Assembly: GCF_000308575.1 (NCBI RefSeq)
Contig: NZ_BAFZ01000036.1
Coordinates: forward strand, 62,001-126,000
DNA: 64,000 nucleotides
Direction: 5' to 3'
Source of the DNA: Nocardia exalbida NBRC 100660
GTDB lineage: Bacteria > Actinomycetota > Actinomycetes > Mycobacteriales > Mycobacteriaceae
The notes below the pieces were generated by a model, which made no database searches, was not told the DNA's origin, and was given only the letters and a program-made list of their open reading frames with translations. Position 1 is the stretch's first letter, and each line of letters begins with the position of its first letter. The position numbers were made by a program, and so were the translations under genes. Positions 8,151-16,967 of the stretch are shown piece after piece.

Positions 8151-8690
8151 TCAACGGGACGGCCGCGTACGGCGGCGCGGGAAACGCACCGTGACCGGCT
8201 GCGGATCCGACAAGGGGAGCTCGCCTCGCGGCGGGGCGAAGACGCAGACCGCTCCACCGGCCACGAGCAGGAACGCCGCGATCAGGCTGGCCGCGAAGCT
8301 CGCCGCGCCCATTTCGGCGGGCTTGTGCAGGACGTGGTACAGAAAATGGGGGACACCGAAGGTCAGCCACCCGATGCCCGCCATCCGGGCCGCCGTCGTC
8401 CGGTCGAGGACCAGCGCGGCGATCGTCACCGCGGTCAGCGCCAGGAAGAAGGACCCGACGTCGGCCGCCAAATGATGGTTGTACGGGCCGTCCGCCGCCA
8501 CCCACCGAATGCCGAACCCCGGGAAACTGGTGTACCAGGAATGCGGCGCCAGGGTGGCCCAGAGGCCGACGACGGCTCCTTGCACCGCCAAGACGGCCAG
8601 CACGATCCGTGTGAGCAGCAGGCGGCGGTGCTGCTCGAACCGCATCCGCACCCGCAGGCCCTCGGAGTTCCCCTGCACCGAGATGCGCAT
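8151..8690 (-). CDS. Four-helix membrane protein, unknown function
   Basis: A 179-residue protein with four predicted membrane helices (near residues 27-46, 75-95, 103-122 and 130-152). Conserved-looking WYTSFPGFG and NHHLAADVGSFFLALTA segments recall a widespread actinobacterial family of small uncharacterised integral membrane proteins. The tail is basic. ATG at 8690 has GGAG six bases upstream; an internal ATG at 8645 is possible. It converges with the mIHF-like gene. No function is claimed. Confidence 0.7.
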   Translation of the reverse strand: MRISVQGNSEGLRVRMRFEQHRRLLLTRIVLAVLAVQGAVVGLWATLAPHSWYTSFPGFGIRWVAADGPYNHHLAADVGSFFLALTAVTIAALVLDRTTAARMAGIGWLTFGVPHFLYHVLHKPAEMGAASFAASLIAAFLLVAGGAVCVFAPPRGELPLSDPQPVTVRFPRRRTRPSR

Positions 8691-8770
8691 CGGCCGCTCC
8701 GTTCTCGCCGAACCCGTTTCGGCTCCGTGCAGTCACGGTAAAACGGGTATCCGGCGCGGGCAATAGTGAG

Positions 8771-9610
8771 TCAGGCCAACAACGAGTCGGCGCCCGGCTC
8801 GACCCGAATTCGCTCGGGGACGCTGTAGACGTTCATGGTGTCGCCGCGGAGGAAGCCGACCAGGCAGAGCCCGGCATCGACAGCCAGGTCGACCGCGAGC
8901 GAGCTGGGTGCGGAGACCGCGCCGAGCATCGGGATTCCGGCCATGACGGCTTTCTGCACGAGTTCGAACGAGGCGCGCCCGCTCACGATGAGCACCAGAT
9001 CGTGCGCGGGGACCCGGGATTCGCGCAGTGCCCAGCCGATCACCTTGTCCACCGCGTTGTGCCTGCCGATGTCCTCGCGCACCGCCAGCGGCCGGCCTTC
9101 GGGGGTGAACAGGCCCGCGGCGTGCAGGCCGCCGGTGGCGTCGAACACCGACTGCCGGTCACGCAGCATGGCCGGCATGGCGGCCAGTGCGCGGGTGTCC
9201 ACCGCGGGCACGCCGGGCGGCAAGGGAAACCGGGTGCGGGTGCGGACCTCTTCCAAGGCGGTCTTGCCGCACAGCCCGCAGGCTCCCGTGGTGAGGAAGG
9301 AGCGGGTCGGCGCCCGGACCGGGGTGCGCAGGGTGACGTCGAGGACGTTGTAGGTGTTGCGGCCCTGGTCGTCGGTGCCCGCGCAATAACGGGCCGCCAC
9401 GATGTCGTCGGCGGAGCGGATGATGTCCTCGCTCAGCAGGAAGCCGTGCACGAGGTCGATGTCATCGCCGGGGGTGCGCATGGTGACCGTCAGCGATCGG
9501 CCGCCGATGCGAATTTCCAGCGGCTCTTCGACAGCGAGGGTGTCCGGACGCTGGATGTCCGCGTCCGGAGTGATCCGTCGCATCCGGCGGCGGGCGGTGA
9601 CGCGACTCAT
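8771..9610 (-). CDS. fdhD: Formate dehydrogenase accessory sulfurtransferase FdhD
   Basis: FdhD transfers sulfur from a cysteine desulfurase to the molybdenum cofactor of formate-dehydrogenase-type enzymes. The 279-residue product has the active-site pair Cys111 and Cys114 in TTGACGLCGKT (Cys121/Cys124 in E. coli), plus family segments DLVHGFLLSEDII, REDIGRHNAVDK and VSGRASFELVQK. ATG at 9610 gives a normal N-terminus; the frame remains open far upstream through the tandem repeat. It is the natural partner of the upstream FdhF/YdeP-type enzyme. Confidence 0.95.
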   Translation of the reverse strand: MSRVTARRRMRRITPDADIQRPDTLAVEEPLEIRIGGRSLTVTMRTPGDDIDLVHGFLLSEDIIRSADDIVAARYCAGTDDQGRNTYNVLDVTLRTPVRAPTRSFLTTGACGLCGKTALEEVRTRTRFPLPPGVPAVDTRALAAMPAMLRDRQSVFDATGGLHAAGLFTPEGRPLAVREDIGRHNAVDKVIGWALRESRVPAHDLVLIVSGRASFELVQKAVMAGIPMLGAVSAPSSLAVDLAVDAGLCLVGFLRGDTMNVYSVPERIRVEPGADSLLA

Positions 9611-9624
9611 GCGCTGTGCCTCTC

Positions 9625-9824
9625 GCCCTGCGTGGTTACGCTGCGCTGCCGCCTCCGGGCCTGACCGCTCATGCTGTGTCTGTTGTCGGCATGAGCGGGG
9701 CCCTGCGTGGTTACGCTGCGCTGCCGCCTCCGGGCCTGACCGCTCATGCTGTGTCTGTTGTCGGCATGAGCGGGGCCCTGCGTGGTTACGCTGCGCTGCC
9801 GCCTCCGGGCCTGACCGCTCATGC
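9625..9824. repeat. 75-bp tandem repeat, 2.7 copies, with embedded palindrome
   Basis: Copies begin at 9625, 9700 and 9775 with GCCCTGCGTGGTTACGCTGC; the first two are complete 75-bp units and the third stops near 9824. The copies appear identical over the shared length. Each junction carries a perfect 10-bp inverted repeat, CCGCTCATGC and GCATGAGCGG, with a 14-nt loop (9665-9674 with 9689-9698; 9740-9749 with 9764-9773). The array fills the gap between the fdhF-like stop and fdhD start and overlaps the last six bases of the fdhF-like gene. On the minus strand the unit has no stop in the fdhD frame. Confidence 0.95.
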
Positions 9825-12116
9825 CGGGCGGGCCTCGAGCCGGATGGTGACCGCCTTGGAGACGGGTGTGTTCGACCGTTTCGCGACGTGGTCGAGCGGC
9901 ACCAGGGGATTGGTTTCGGGATAGTAGGCGGCGGCGTTGCCGCGCGGCGTGGGGTAGGAGACGAGGCGGAAGTTCTCGACACGGCGTTCGGTGCCGTCGG
10001 TCCATTCGGAGACGATGTCGACCGGATCGCCGTCGCTGAAGCCGAACGCGGCGATGTCCTCGGGGTGCACCAGCACCACCTTGCGGCCATGGTGGATGCC
10101 GCGGTAGCGGTCGTCGAGGCCGTAGATGGTGGTGTTGTACTGGTCGTGGCTGCGCAGGGTTTGCAGGATCAGCCTGCCCGCCGGGACCGGCAGCCAGGTC
10201 AGTTCGTTGACGGCGAAATTCGCCTTACCGGTGGCAGTGCGGAATTCGCGGGCATCGCGCGGCGGATGGGGGAGCTGGAATCCGTTGCGCTCGCGGACTT
10301 TCGCGTTGTAGTCGGAGCAGCCGGGCACGACACGGGCGATGGCGTCGCGGACGCTGTCGTAGTCGCGGGCGAAGCGCGCCCACGGCACCGCGTGATCGGC
10401 GCCGAAAAGCGCTTGGGCGAGTTCGCAGACGATGGCGACTTCGCTGCGCAACTGCTCGCCGACCGGCTTCAGCCGTCCGGTGGACAGGTGCACCATCGAC
10501 ATCGAATCCTCCACCGAGACCTGCCGTTTGGTGCCGTCCGGGGCGAGGTCGAGATCGGTGCGGCCGAGGGTGGGCAGGATGAGGGCGGTGCGGCCGTGCA
10601 CGATCTGGCTGCGGTTGAGTTTGGTGGACACCTGCACGGTGAGGGCGCAGCCGCGCAGCGCGGCCTCGGTCACGGCGGTGTCGGGGGTGGCGGAGACGAA
10701 GTTGCCGCCCATGCCGAAGAAGACCTTCGCGCGTCCGTCGCGCATGGCGCGGATGGCCGCGACGGTGTCGAGGCCGTGCTCGCGCGGACTGGTGATGCCG
10801 AACTCGCGGTCGAGGGCGTCGAGGAAAGCCTCTGGCATCTTCTCCCAGATGCCCATGGTGCGGTCGCCCTGCACGTTGGAGTGGCCGCGCACCGGGCACA
10901 CGCCCGCACCCGGCTTGCCGATCATGCCGCGCAGCAGCAGCAGGTTGGTGGCCTCCTCGATGGTGGCCACGGCGTGGGTCTGCTGGGTCAGGCCCATCGC
11001 CCAGCACAGGATGATGTTGCGGGAGCGAGCGAACGCCTCGGCGGTGCGCTCGAGTTCTGCCCGGCTCAGGCCGGTGGCCTCCAGCACGGTGGCCAGATCG
11101 ACCGCGCGCACGTGCTTTTCGTACTCGGCGTAGCCCGCGCAGTGGGCGTCGACGAACTCGCGGTCGACGACCGTGCCCGGCGCGCGATCCTCGGTTTCCA
11201 GCAGTAGGCGGCCGAGCGCCTGGAACAGGGCCAGATCGCCGCCGAGGCGGATCTGCAGGAAGTCGTCGGCGATCGGCACGCCGGTGGTGACGCCCTTGAC
11301 CGTCTGCGGGTCCCGGAAACCGAGCAGCCCGGTCTCCGGCAGCGGGTTCACCGCGATGATCCGGGCGCCCTCGGCCTTCGCGGCGGCGAGCGCGCTGAGC
11401 ATGCGCGGATGGTTGGTGCCCGGATTCTGTCCCGCGACGACGATCAGATCGGCCTTGGCGAAGTCGTCGATGGAGACCGAGCCCTTCCCGATCCCGATCG
11501 AGCCGATCAGCGCCGCCCCGGAGGACTCGTGGCACATGTTGGAGCAGTCCGGCAGATTGTTGGTGCCGTAACTGCGCACCAGCAGCTGATAGAGGAACGC
11601 GGTCTCGTTGCTGGTGCGGCCGGAGGTGTAGAACACCGCCTCGTCGGGGGAGCTCAGGCCGCGCAGGGTGTCCGCGATCAACCGGTAGGCCTCGTCCCAC
11701 GCGATGGGGGAGTAGTGGGTGTCGCCGGGCCGCAGCACCATCGGATGGGTCAGCCTGCCCTGCTGCCCGAGCCAGTAACCGGACTTCTCGCTCAGTTCGG
11801 CGAGGGAGTGGGTCGCGAAGAACTCCGGGGTCACCGTGCGCAGCGTGGCTTCCTCGGCGACTGCCTTCGCGCCGTTCTCGCAGAACTCGGCGGGCCTGCG
11901 GTGACCGGTCGGCTCCGGCCACGCGCAGCCGGGGCAGTCGAAGCCGTGCACCTGATTGACCCGCGCCAAAGTGCGGGCGGTCCGGATGACACCCATCTCC
12001 TCGACCGAGCGCTTCAGCGCCACCGCGACGGCGGTGACACCCGCGGCCTGCTCTTCGGGCGGGGTCACCGTCAGCTCGGACTCGTCGATGTCCCGCTTCG
12101 GTCCGTTTCGGTGCAT
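9819..12116 (-). CDS. FdhF/YdeP-family molybdopterin oxidoreductase
   Basis: A 765-residue catalytic subunit of the molybdopterin oxidoreductase superfamily, closest in layout to E. coli YdeP rather than classical formate dehydrogenase H. Near the N-terminus GFDCPGCAWPEP gives Cys61 and Cys64, with Cys79 in AEFCENG, probably iron-sulfur ligands. Molybdopterin-binding segments include FYTSGRTSNETAFLYQLL, GQNPGTNHPRML, CPVRGHSNVQGDRTMG and FFGMGGNF. The substrate is not predictable. ATG at 12116 has GACAAT exactly six bases upstream, consistent with a leaderless mRNA. FdhD is encoded downstream. Confidence 0.9.
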   Translation of the reverse strand: MHRNGPKRDIDESELTVTPPEEQAAGVTAVAVALKRSVEEMGVIRTARTLARVNQVHGFDCPGCAWPEPTGHRRPAEFCENGAKAVAEEATLRTVTPEFFATHSLAELSEKSGYWLGQQGRLTHPMVLRPGDTHYSPIAWDEAYRLIADTLRGLSSPDEAVFYTSGRTSNETAFLYQLLVRSYGTNNLPDCSNMCHESSGAALIGSIGIGKGSVSIDDFAKADLIVVAGQNPGTNHPRMLSALAAAKAEGARIIAVNPLPETGLLGFRDPQTVKGVTTGVPIADDFLQIRLGGDLALFQALGRLLLETEDRAPGTVVDREFVDAHCAGYAEYEKHVRAVDLATVLEATGLSRAELERTAEAFARSRNIILCWAMGLTQQTHAVATIEEATNLLLLRGMIGKPGAGVCPVRGHSNVQGDRTMGIWEKMPEAFLDALDREFGITSPREHGLDTVAAIRAMRDGRAKVFFGMGGNFVSATPDTAVTEAALRGCALTVQVSTKLNRSQIVHGRTALILPTLGRTDLDLAPDGTKRQVSVEDSMSMVHLSTGRLKPVGEQLRSEVAIVCELAQALFGADHAVPWARFARDYDSVRDAIARVVPGCSDYNAKVRERNGFQLPHPPRDAREFRTATGKANFAVNELTWLPVPAGRLILQTLRSHDQYNTTIYGLDDRYRGIHHGRKVVLVHPEDIAAFGFSDGDPVDIVSEWTDGTERRVENFRLVSYPTPRGNAAAYYPETNPLVPLDHVAKRSNTPVSKAVTIRLEARPA

Positions 12117-12352
12117 GCCGCCATTGTCCTCTTCGCGCCGCCCGAACCGGGCGGGGACCGGCTGACCGGCCGTCGCCACGCCCGAGCCGTGGCATACCGC
12201 GAGGTCACCCGCCGCGCCGGAGCGGCGAGATGTGGGGGGTGCCGTTGTCGCCCTGCCACTTGTCGGCCCTGGTGAACAGGCATCGCCGTGGCCGGATGGG
12301 GCCGGTCGTGCAGGGGCCGTTGTCGGAACCGGTCGGTCGAGGGATCCGGCGG

Positions 12353-13543
12353 TCAGGAGCGGCGGCGCGCTCCGGCGATATCGGTCGCGCCCGTGCGCTG
12401 CTCGTCGCCGCGGTAGGTGAGGACTCGCTCGCTGATGCGGACGCGCCAGCCCGGCGGGAGCTCGGTCGGGGTGGTGCTGATCCGGGTCCACTGGTCGGTG
12501 CCGGGACCGGCGATGAAGGTGCCGGAGGTCGCGGCGGCGTCTCGGACGTAGACCTTGCCGCCGTCGACCGACACGTAGGCGTGCACGCGCGAGACGTGGC
12601 GGTCGCGCTGGATGACGATCGGGGTGGCGGCGGCGACGCGGACCGATTCGTCCACCTGCGGTCCGCGTCCGATCACATAGGCGCGGTTCAGCGGGTAGGC
12701 CGCGCCCTCCTCGGTGACCAGCGCGCCGACCGCGGCCTCGCCGGACAATGTGGCCGGGTGCGGAGTTCGCGTTCCGCTGTGCTCGAGCGGATTGCGCAGG
12801 GCGACCGATTCGTGCGCGGGCTGCACATGGGACCACGCGAGCGGTCGATCCGTGGCGGGCCGTGGCGGTCGTGGTTTGGCGAGGGGCCTGGCCGACTCGG
12901 TCGGCCGGACGGTCGGCGCCGCGTCCATACCGGTCGGCGCAGCCTGGGCGACGGCGTCGGCGGCACCCGTGGGTTCGGGCGTCGCCGCGAAACCGGCCGC
13001 CGCCGTCGGCTCGGGCTCGGCCTGCGCTGAGGGCGCGGACGTGCGCGGCTCGCCGGCCTTCCCGGCGCGTCGCACCGCTGCCTGTAAGACGAAGCCGCCG
13101 CCGGGCACCACGCCGGCGCGCAAGTCGGTGCGCGGGAGCGCGGTCGGCGGCGTGCCGGTGTCCGCGCCGATCGTGATGCGGCGCACCGGTTCGCGCACGA
13201 TCTCGTCCACCCAGGTGAACGCCCGGCCGCCGTGGAGCAGGCGGGTGCCCTCGGCGCCTTGGATTTCCGCGGTCACCGATCCGCGCAACAGGATGAGCAT
13301 GCCGTCGTCGGTCGGCGCGACCACCCCGAACGGCGGCGGCCGCACCGTACTGCCGAAGATCACCGCGGCCAAGCGTTGCGCCAGTGCGGCGCCGGGATGC
13401 TCCCCTTCGGCCACGGCTTCGATGGTGCCGAGTATTCGGTCCGTGGAGGTCGTTTCGGGCCCGAGGTAGGCGACGACCGCGCCGAAGCGGGCGACGAGCC
13501 CGTCGCCCGGTGCGACTCCCACGGTGGACGGTTTACTGCGCAC
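12353..13543 (-). CDS. FHA-domain protein
   Basis: A 396-residue protein with a C-terminal forkhead-associated (phosphothreonine-binding) domain at about 289-380, an Ala/Pro-rich central linker and an N-terminal domain of unknown type. FHA residues Arg293 (YVIGRG), Ser318 and His321 (RHVSRVHA) are present. The usual Asn of the S-x-NG turn is Ser340 (AATSGTF), so binding may be altered. GTG at 13543 is preferred over upstream starts because AAGGAGG lies 7-8 nt before it. Partners would be targets of Ser/Thr kinases, none of which is nearby. Confidence 0.85.
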   Translation of the reverse strand: MRSKPSTVGVAPGDGLVARFGAVVAYLGPETTSTDRILGTIEAVAEGEHPGAALAQRLAAVIFGSTVRPPPFGVVAPTDDGMLILLRGSVTAEIQGAEGTRLLHGGRAFTWVDEIVREPVRRITIGADTGTPPTALPRTDLRAGVVPGGGFVLQAAVRRAGKAGEPRTSAPSAQAEPEPTAAAGFAATPEPTGAADAVAQAAPTGMDAAPTVRPTESARPLAKPRPPRPATDRPLAWSHVQPAHESVALRNPLEHSGTRTPHPATLSGEAAVGALVTEEGAAYPLNRAYVIGRGPQVDESVRVAAATPIVIQRDRHVSRVHAYVSVDGGKVYVRDAAATSGTFIAGPGTDQWTRISTTPTELPPGWRVRISERVLTYRGDEQRTGATDIAGARRRS

Positions 13544-14133
13544 CCGCGCCCTCCTTCCCGGCGCACTACCGGCATACCGAAGCCAGCATAGAGCGTCGGC
13601 GACGGCCGAACCGGGGTCTGCGAGCATCGCGAAGTGGAATGCGGATCCGGTCCGCCGCGCCGTCCAGCGGCCGAATCGCATTCTGTCGCGTACGTTCTCG
13701 CGCGCGGTCCCTGCCGCCGTCGCGGGGGCTGTGAGCTGCGCGTTGTGGTCTTTTCCGCACTCGGCGGCGGTTCATACTCGGAGAATCCGGACTATGTCGT
13801 GAGTCACAACGCGAAGATGCTCGAAACGCCACTCGCCGAGGAGTCAGGCCCAATTGCACCGGACCGCATTCCCGGTCCGGTGCCTGCGCCACGCCCCAGC
13901 ACGACCACCGGGTTGCGGCGCGGGGCTCGCCGAGTCGGGCTGACGGCTGGGCCGCTTGTGTCACCCACACGAACCACGGCCTTGTCGCGCGGACCGTGCA
14001 GCAGCGTGTCGAGGTTCCTGGTGGCCTGATCGTGCCGCCGTGACGCTCCTGGCCCGGTGTCCGGGACATGGTTTGGGGTTGCGGACCTGCGCCGGTCACC
14101 CGAACGGCGTTCGTCCCTGGTTATGCTCGGCTG
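13544..14133. other. 590-bp divergent region, FHA gene and TetR gene
   Basis: No convincing gene: the frames open here have no recognisable domain and unlikely composition. The only clear structure is a perfect 11-bp hairpin, GCACCGGACCG (13856-13866) with CGGTCCGGTGC (13873-13883), loop CATTCC, without a T-run. It could be a terminator or an operator. Confidence 0.5.
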
Positions 14134-14805
14134 ATGAGCGCAGCAGCCGTCAGCCGCCGGGCCCGCCCGGCCAAAGCTCCGCTGAGTCGCGAGGTGATCG
14201 TCGAGACCGGCCTGCGCGTCCTGGACCGGGACGGCGCGGCGGCGCTGACCATGCGCCGGGTGGCTCAGGACCTGGATACCGGCGCGGCCTCGCTGTACGT
14301 GTACGTCGCCAATCGCGACGATCTGATGGCCGCCATGCTCGACCACGTCCTCGGTTCGGTGCCGGAACCCGCCGGGGCGGGCTGGCGGGAACGGCTCACG
14401 GCGCTGGCCGACGCCATGGTGGCGGCGATGAGCAGGCACGAAGGGCTGGCGCTGGTCGCGCTCGGGGTGATTCCGAGCAGTCCGAACGCGTTACGGCTGA
14501 TGGAACTGATGCTCGGCTCGCTCGCCGAGGCGGGACTGGACGATCGGACCGCGTCATGGGCGGTGGACCTGCTCTTTCTGCACATCACCGCGTCGGCGGC
14601 CGAACAGAGCGCGCACAATACCGGCGGCGGTACCGAGCAGGAGTACCTCGCCGCGATCGAGCGGCGCTTCGCCGAATTGCCCGCCGACCGTTATCCGACC
14701 GTCGTGGCCATGCGGGACGCCTTGTTGTCGGGCGACGGGGACGCGCGTGCGGCCTGGGCCGTGCAAGTGCTGCTCAACGGCATCCTCGCCACGCGGGCGG
14801 AGTGA
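14134..14805 (+). CDS. TetR/AcrR-family transcriptional regulator
   Basis: A 223-residue repressor-type protein. The N-terminal helix-turn-helix reads ALTMRRVAQDLDTGAASLYV followed by YVANRDDL; the rest is a helical ligand-binding domain resembling the TetR class C-terminal domain. TATGCT lies exactly six bases before the ATG at 14134 and no Shine-Dalgarno is visible, so the mRNA is probably leaderless. The GNAT acetyltransferase begins 43 nt downstream with its own -10-like hexamer. The regulated gene is not evident. Confidence 0.9.
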   Translation: MSAAAVSRRARPAKAPLSREVIVETGLRVLDRDGAAALTMRRVAQDLDTGAASLYVYVANRDDLMAAMLDHVLGSVPEPAGAGWRERLTALADAMVAAMSRHEGLALVALGVIPSSPNALRLMELMLGSLAEAGLDDRTASWAVDLLFLHITASAAEQSAHNTGGGTEQEYLAAIERRFAELPADRYPTVVAMRDALLSGDGDARAAWAVQVLLNGILATRAE

Positions 14806-14848
14806 AATTCGCTGGCCCGCGCCGCGGTTGCGGGATCACAATGGGCCG

Positions 14849-15367
14849 ATGATCCGGGCCGCGACAACCGAAGACCTCACCGTGCTGCAAGACATCGAAC
14901 GCGCGGCGGGCGCGCCGTTCGCGGAGATCGGGATGACGGCCGTGGCCGACGACGAACCTCCTTCGACGGCCACGTTGCGCGAGTTCCAGCGGGCCGGCCG
15001 GGCCTGGGTGTGGACCGACGACGACCTACCGATCGGCTACCTGGTCGCGGGCGTGATCGATGGAAACGCGCATATCGAGCAGGTCTCGGTGCGCCCGGAC
15101 CACGCGGGACGCCGGATCGGCAAGCGGTTGATCGACCGGGCGGCCCGATGGGCTGCCGCCGCGGCGCTGCCCGCGATGACGTTGACCACGTTCACCGAGG
15201 TGCCGTGGAACGGCCCGTACTACCGGCGGCTCGGCTTCCGGTACCTGTCGGCGGACGAGGAGACCCCGGGGTTGGTCGCCGTGCGTGCCGCCGAACAGGC
15301 GCACGGCCTCGACCGCTGGCCGCGCGCGTGCATGCGCGCGGAGCTGTGCGACTGGTCGATGGACTGA
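14849..15367 (+). CDS. GNAT-family N-acetyltransferase
   Basis: A 172-residue acetyltransferase. The acetyl-CoA binding motif A is visible as IEQVSVRPDHAGRRIGKRLI, followed by a helix and the NGPYYRRLGFRYL motif B segment. The substrate (amino-group acceptor) is not predictable. CACAAT lies exactly six bases before the ATG at 14849, suggesting a leaderless transcript separate from the preceding tetR-type gene. It converges with glpD; the stops are 13 nt apart. Confidence 0.9.
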   Translation: MIRAATTEDLTVLQDIERAAGAPFAEIGMTAVADDEPPSTATLREFQRAGRAWVWTDDDLPIGYLVAGVIDGNAHIEQVSVRPDHAGRRIGKRLIDRAARWAAAAALPAMTLTTFTEVPWNGPYYRRLGFRYLSADEETPGLVAVRAAEQAHGLDRWPRACMRAELCDWSMD

Positions 15368-15380
15368 GCACGCTGCGCTG

Positions 15381-16922
15381 TCAGGCGACGGCGCGCACGG
15401 CCGCGGCCGCCGCGGCGGCCCGGTCCTCGTCGATCAGGCCGACGCGCGTGCGCCGATCCAGCAGATCCCCGGCCTCGAGCGCCCCCTCGTGGGAGACCGC
15501 GAACGCGAATTCGGCGCCGAGCACGTCGATGCCGGGCGCCACCGGCTCGGCGAGCGACGGATCGCGGCGCGCGGCGGCCAGCACGGTGGCCGCCTCACTG
15601 CCGTAGCGCTCGATCAGCACGGGCGGGGCGTCGATGCGGTCGCGCGCCGCGCCGGAGACCGCACCCACCAGTGGCAGCCGCCGGGTGCGGCACGGCCCCG
15701 CGGCGAGGTCGCCGTGCGCGACCGCCGCGTCGATGACGTCCTCGGCCATCTTCCGGTAGGTGGTGAGTTTGCCCCCGACGATGGTGATGATCCCGGTCGG
15801 GGAACACAGCACGGCGTGCTTGCGGGAGATGTCGGCCGTGCTGTCGTCGGCGGTCTGCAACAGGGGACGCAATCCGGCATACGAGCCGCGAATATCGTCG
15901 CGGGTCAACGGCTCACGCAGGGCGGGATTGATGGTGTCGAGCAGGAAACCGATCTCGTCGTCGGTGGGCTTCGGCTCGTCGGGTACCGGGCCCGGCGCGT
16001 CCTCGTCGGTCAAGCCCAGATACACCCGGCCGTGCGCGGCGGGAAAGGCGAAGACGAAGCGGCCGACGCTGCCGGGCACCGGCACGGTCAGCGCCGCGGT
16101 GAGGCCGCCGAAGGACGCGGCGGAGAACACCAGATGGGTGCCGCGGCTCGGGCGCAGCCGGATGCTCGGATCCACCTGATCCGCCCAGACGCCGGTGGCG
16201 TTCACCACGGTGCGCGGCCGCACCGTCAGGGTCTCGCCGGTGCGGGTGTCGCGTAGAGTCGCCGAATCCCCGGTCACCTCGCTCGCTTCGACGCGGGTCA
16301 GGATCCGCGCGCCGTGGGCCGCCGCGGTGCGGGCCAGCGCGACGACCAGGCGCGCGTCGTCGACCAGTTGCCCGTCCCAGGCCTGGAGGCCGCCGCGCAG
16401 GTCCGCGCGGCGCACGGTGGGCGCCAGCCGCACGGCCTCCGCCGCGGCGACGCGCCTGGACCGGGGCAGGATCGCCGCGGGGGTGCCCGCGCCGCGCCGC
16501 AGCAGATCACCGGCCAGGAAACCGGCGCGCACCAGCGACGCTTGCGCCGCACCGACATTCGGTAGCAGCGGCACCAGTTGGGGCAGCGGGCGCACCAGAT
16601 GCGGCGCCGTGGTGCGCATGAGGATGCCGCGTTCCACCGCGCTCTCGTGGGCGATGCCGACCCGGCCGCTCGCCAGATAGCGCAGGCCGCCGTGCACCAG
16701 CTTGGAACTCCAGCGGCTGGTGCCGAAGGCAAGGTCGTGGCGCTCGACCAGCACGGTGCGCAGTCCGCGGGCGACAGCGTCCAAGGCGGCGCCCGCGCCG
16801 GTGACGCCTCCTCCGATCACCAGGACATCGATCTCGGCGCCGTCGCCGAGCCGGGACAGATCCGCGGCGCGGCGCGCGGCGTTCAACGCGGAATCTCCGG
16901 TTTGCCCCGAATCAATGGTCAT
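15381..16922 (-). CDS. glpD: Glycerol-3-phosphate dehydrogenase (FAD, respiratory)
   Basis: Flavoenzyme that oxidises sn-glycerol-3-phosphate to dihydroxyacetone phosphate and passes electrons to the quinone pool at the membrane. The 513-residue product has the FAD-binding GGGVTGAG near residue 40, the SKLVHGGLRYL segment, and family motifs NATGVWADQ and TIVGGKLTTYRKMAED. ATG at 16922 is chosen with AAAGG seven bases upstream; a GTG one codon earlier is possible. Downstream of a TetR gene on the same strand (45-nt gap), so likely controlled by it. The arrangement copies glpD1 (Rv2249c) of M. tuberculosis. Confidence 0.95.
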   Translation of the reverse strand: MTIDSGQTGDSALNAARRAADLSRLGDGAEIDVLVIGGGVTGAGAALDAVARGLRTVLVERHDLAFGTSRWSSKLVHGGLRYLASGRVGIAHESAVERGILMRTTAPHLVRPLPQLVPLLPNVGAAQASLVRAGFLAGDLLRRGAGTPAAILPRSRRVAAAEAVRLAPTVRRADLRGGLQAWDGQLVDDARLVVALARTAAAHGARILTRVEASEVTGDSATLRDTRTGETLTVRPRTVVNATGVWADQVDPSIRLRPSRGTHLVFSAASFGGLTAALTVPVPGSVGRFVFAFPAAHGRVYLGLTDEDAPGPVPDEPKPTDDEIGFLLDTINPALREPLTRDDIRGSYAGLRPLLQTADDSTADISRKHAVLCSPTGIITIVGGKLTTYRKMAEDVIDAAVAHGDLAAGPCRTRRLPLVGAVSGAARDRIDAPPVLIERYGSEAATVLAAARRDPSLAEPVAPGIDVLGAEFAFAVSHEGALEAGDLLDRRTRVGLIDEDRAAAAAAAVRAVA

Positions 16923-16967
16923 CACAATGCCTTTCGGATGCGGCGGAACCGGGCTGACGCGTACTCA

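Noticed and set aside
9625..9824. CRISPR-like array
   Set aside because: Units are contiguous 75-bp copies without distinct spacers and no cas genes are present.
13566..14099. Possible 177-residue gene in the FHA-TetR gap
   Set aside because: Arg/Pro/Ser-rich product with no domain and no ribosome binding site; typical noise frame.
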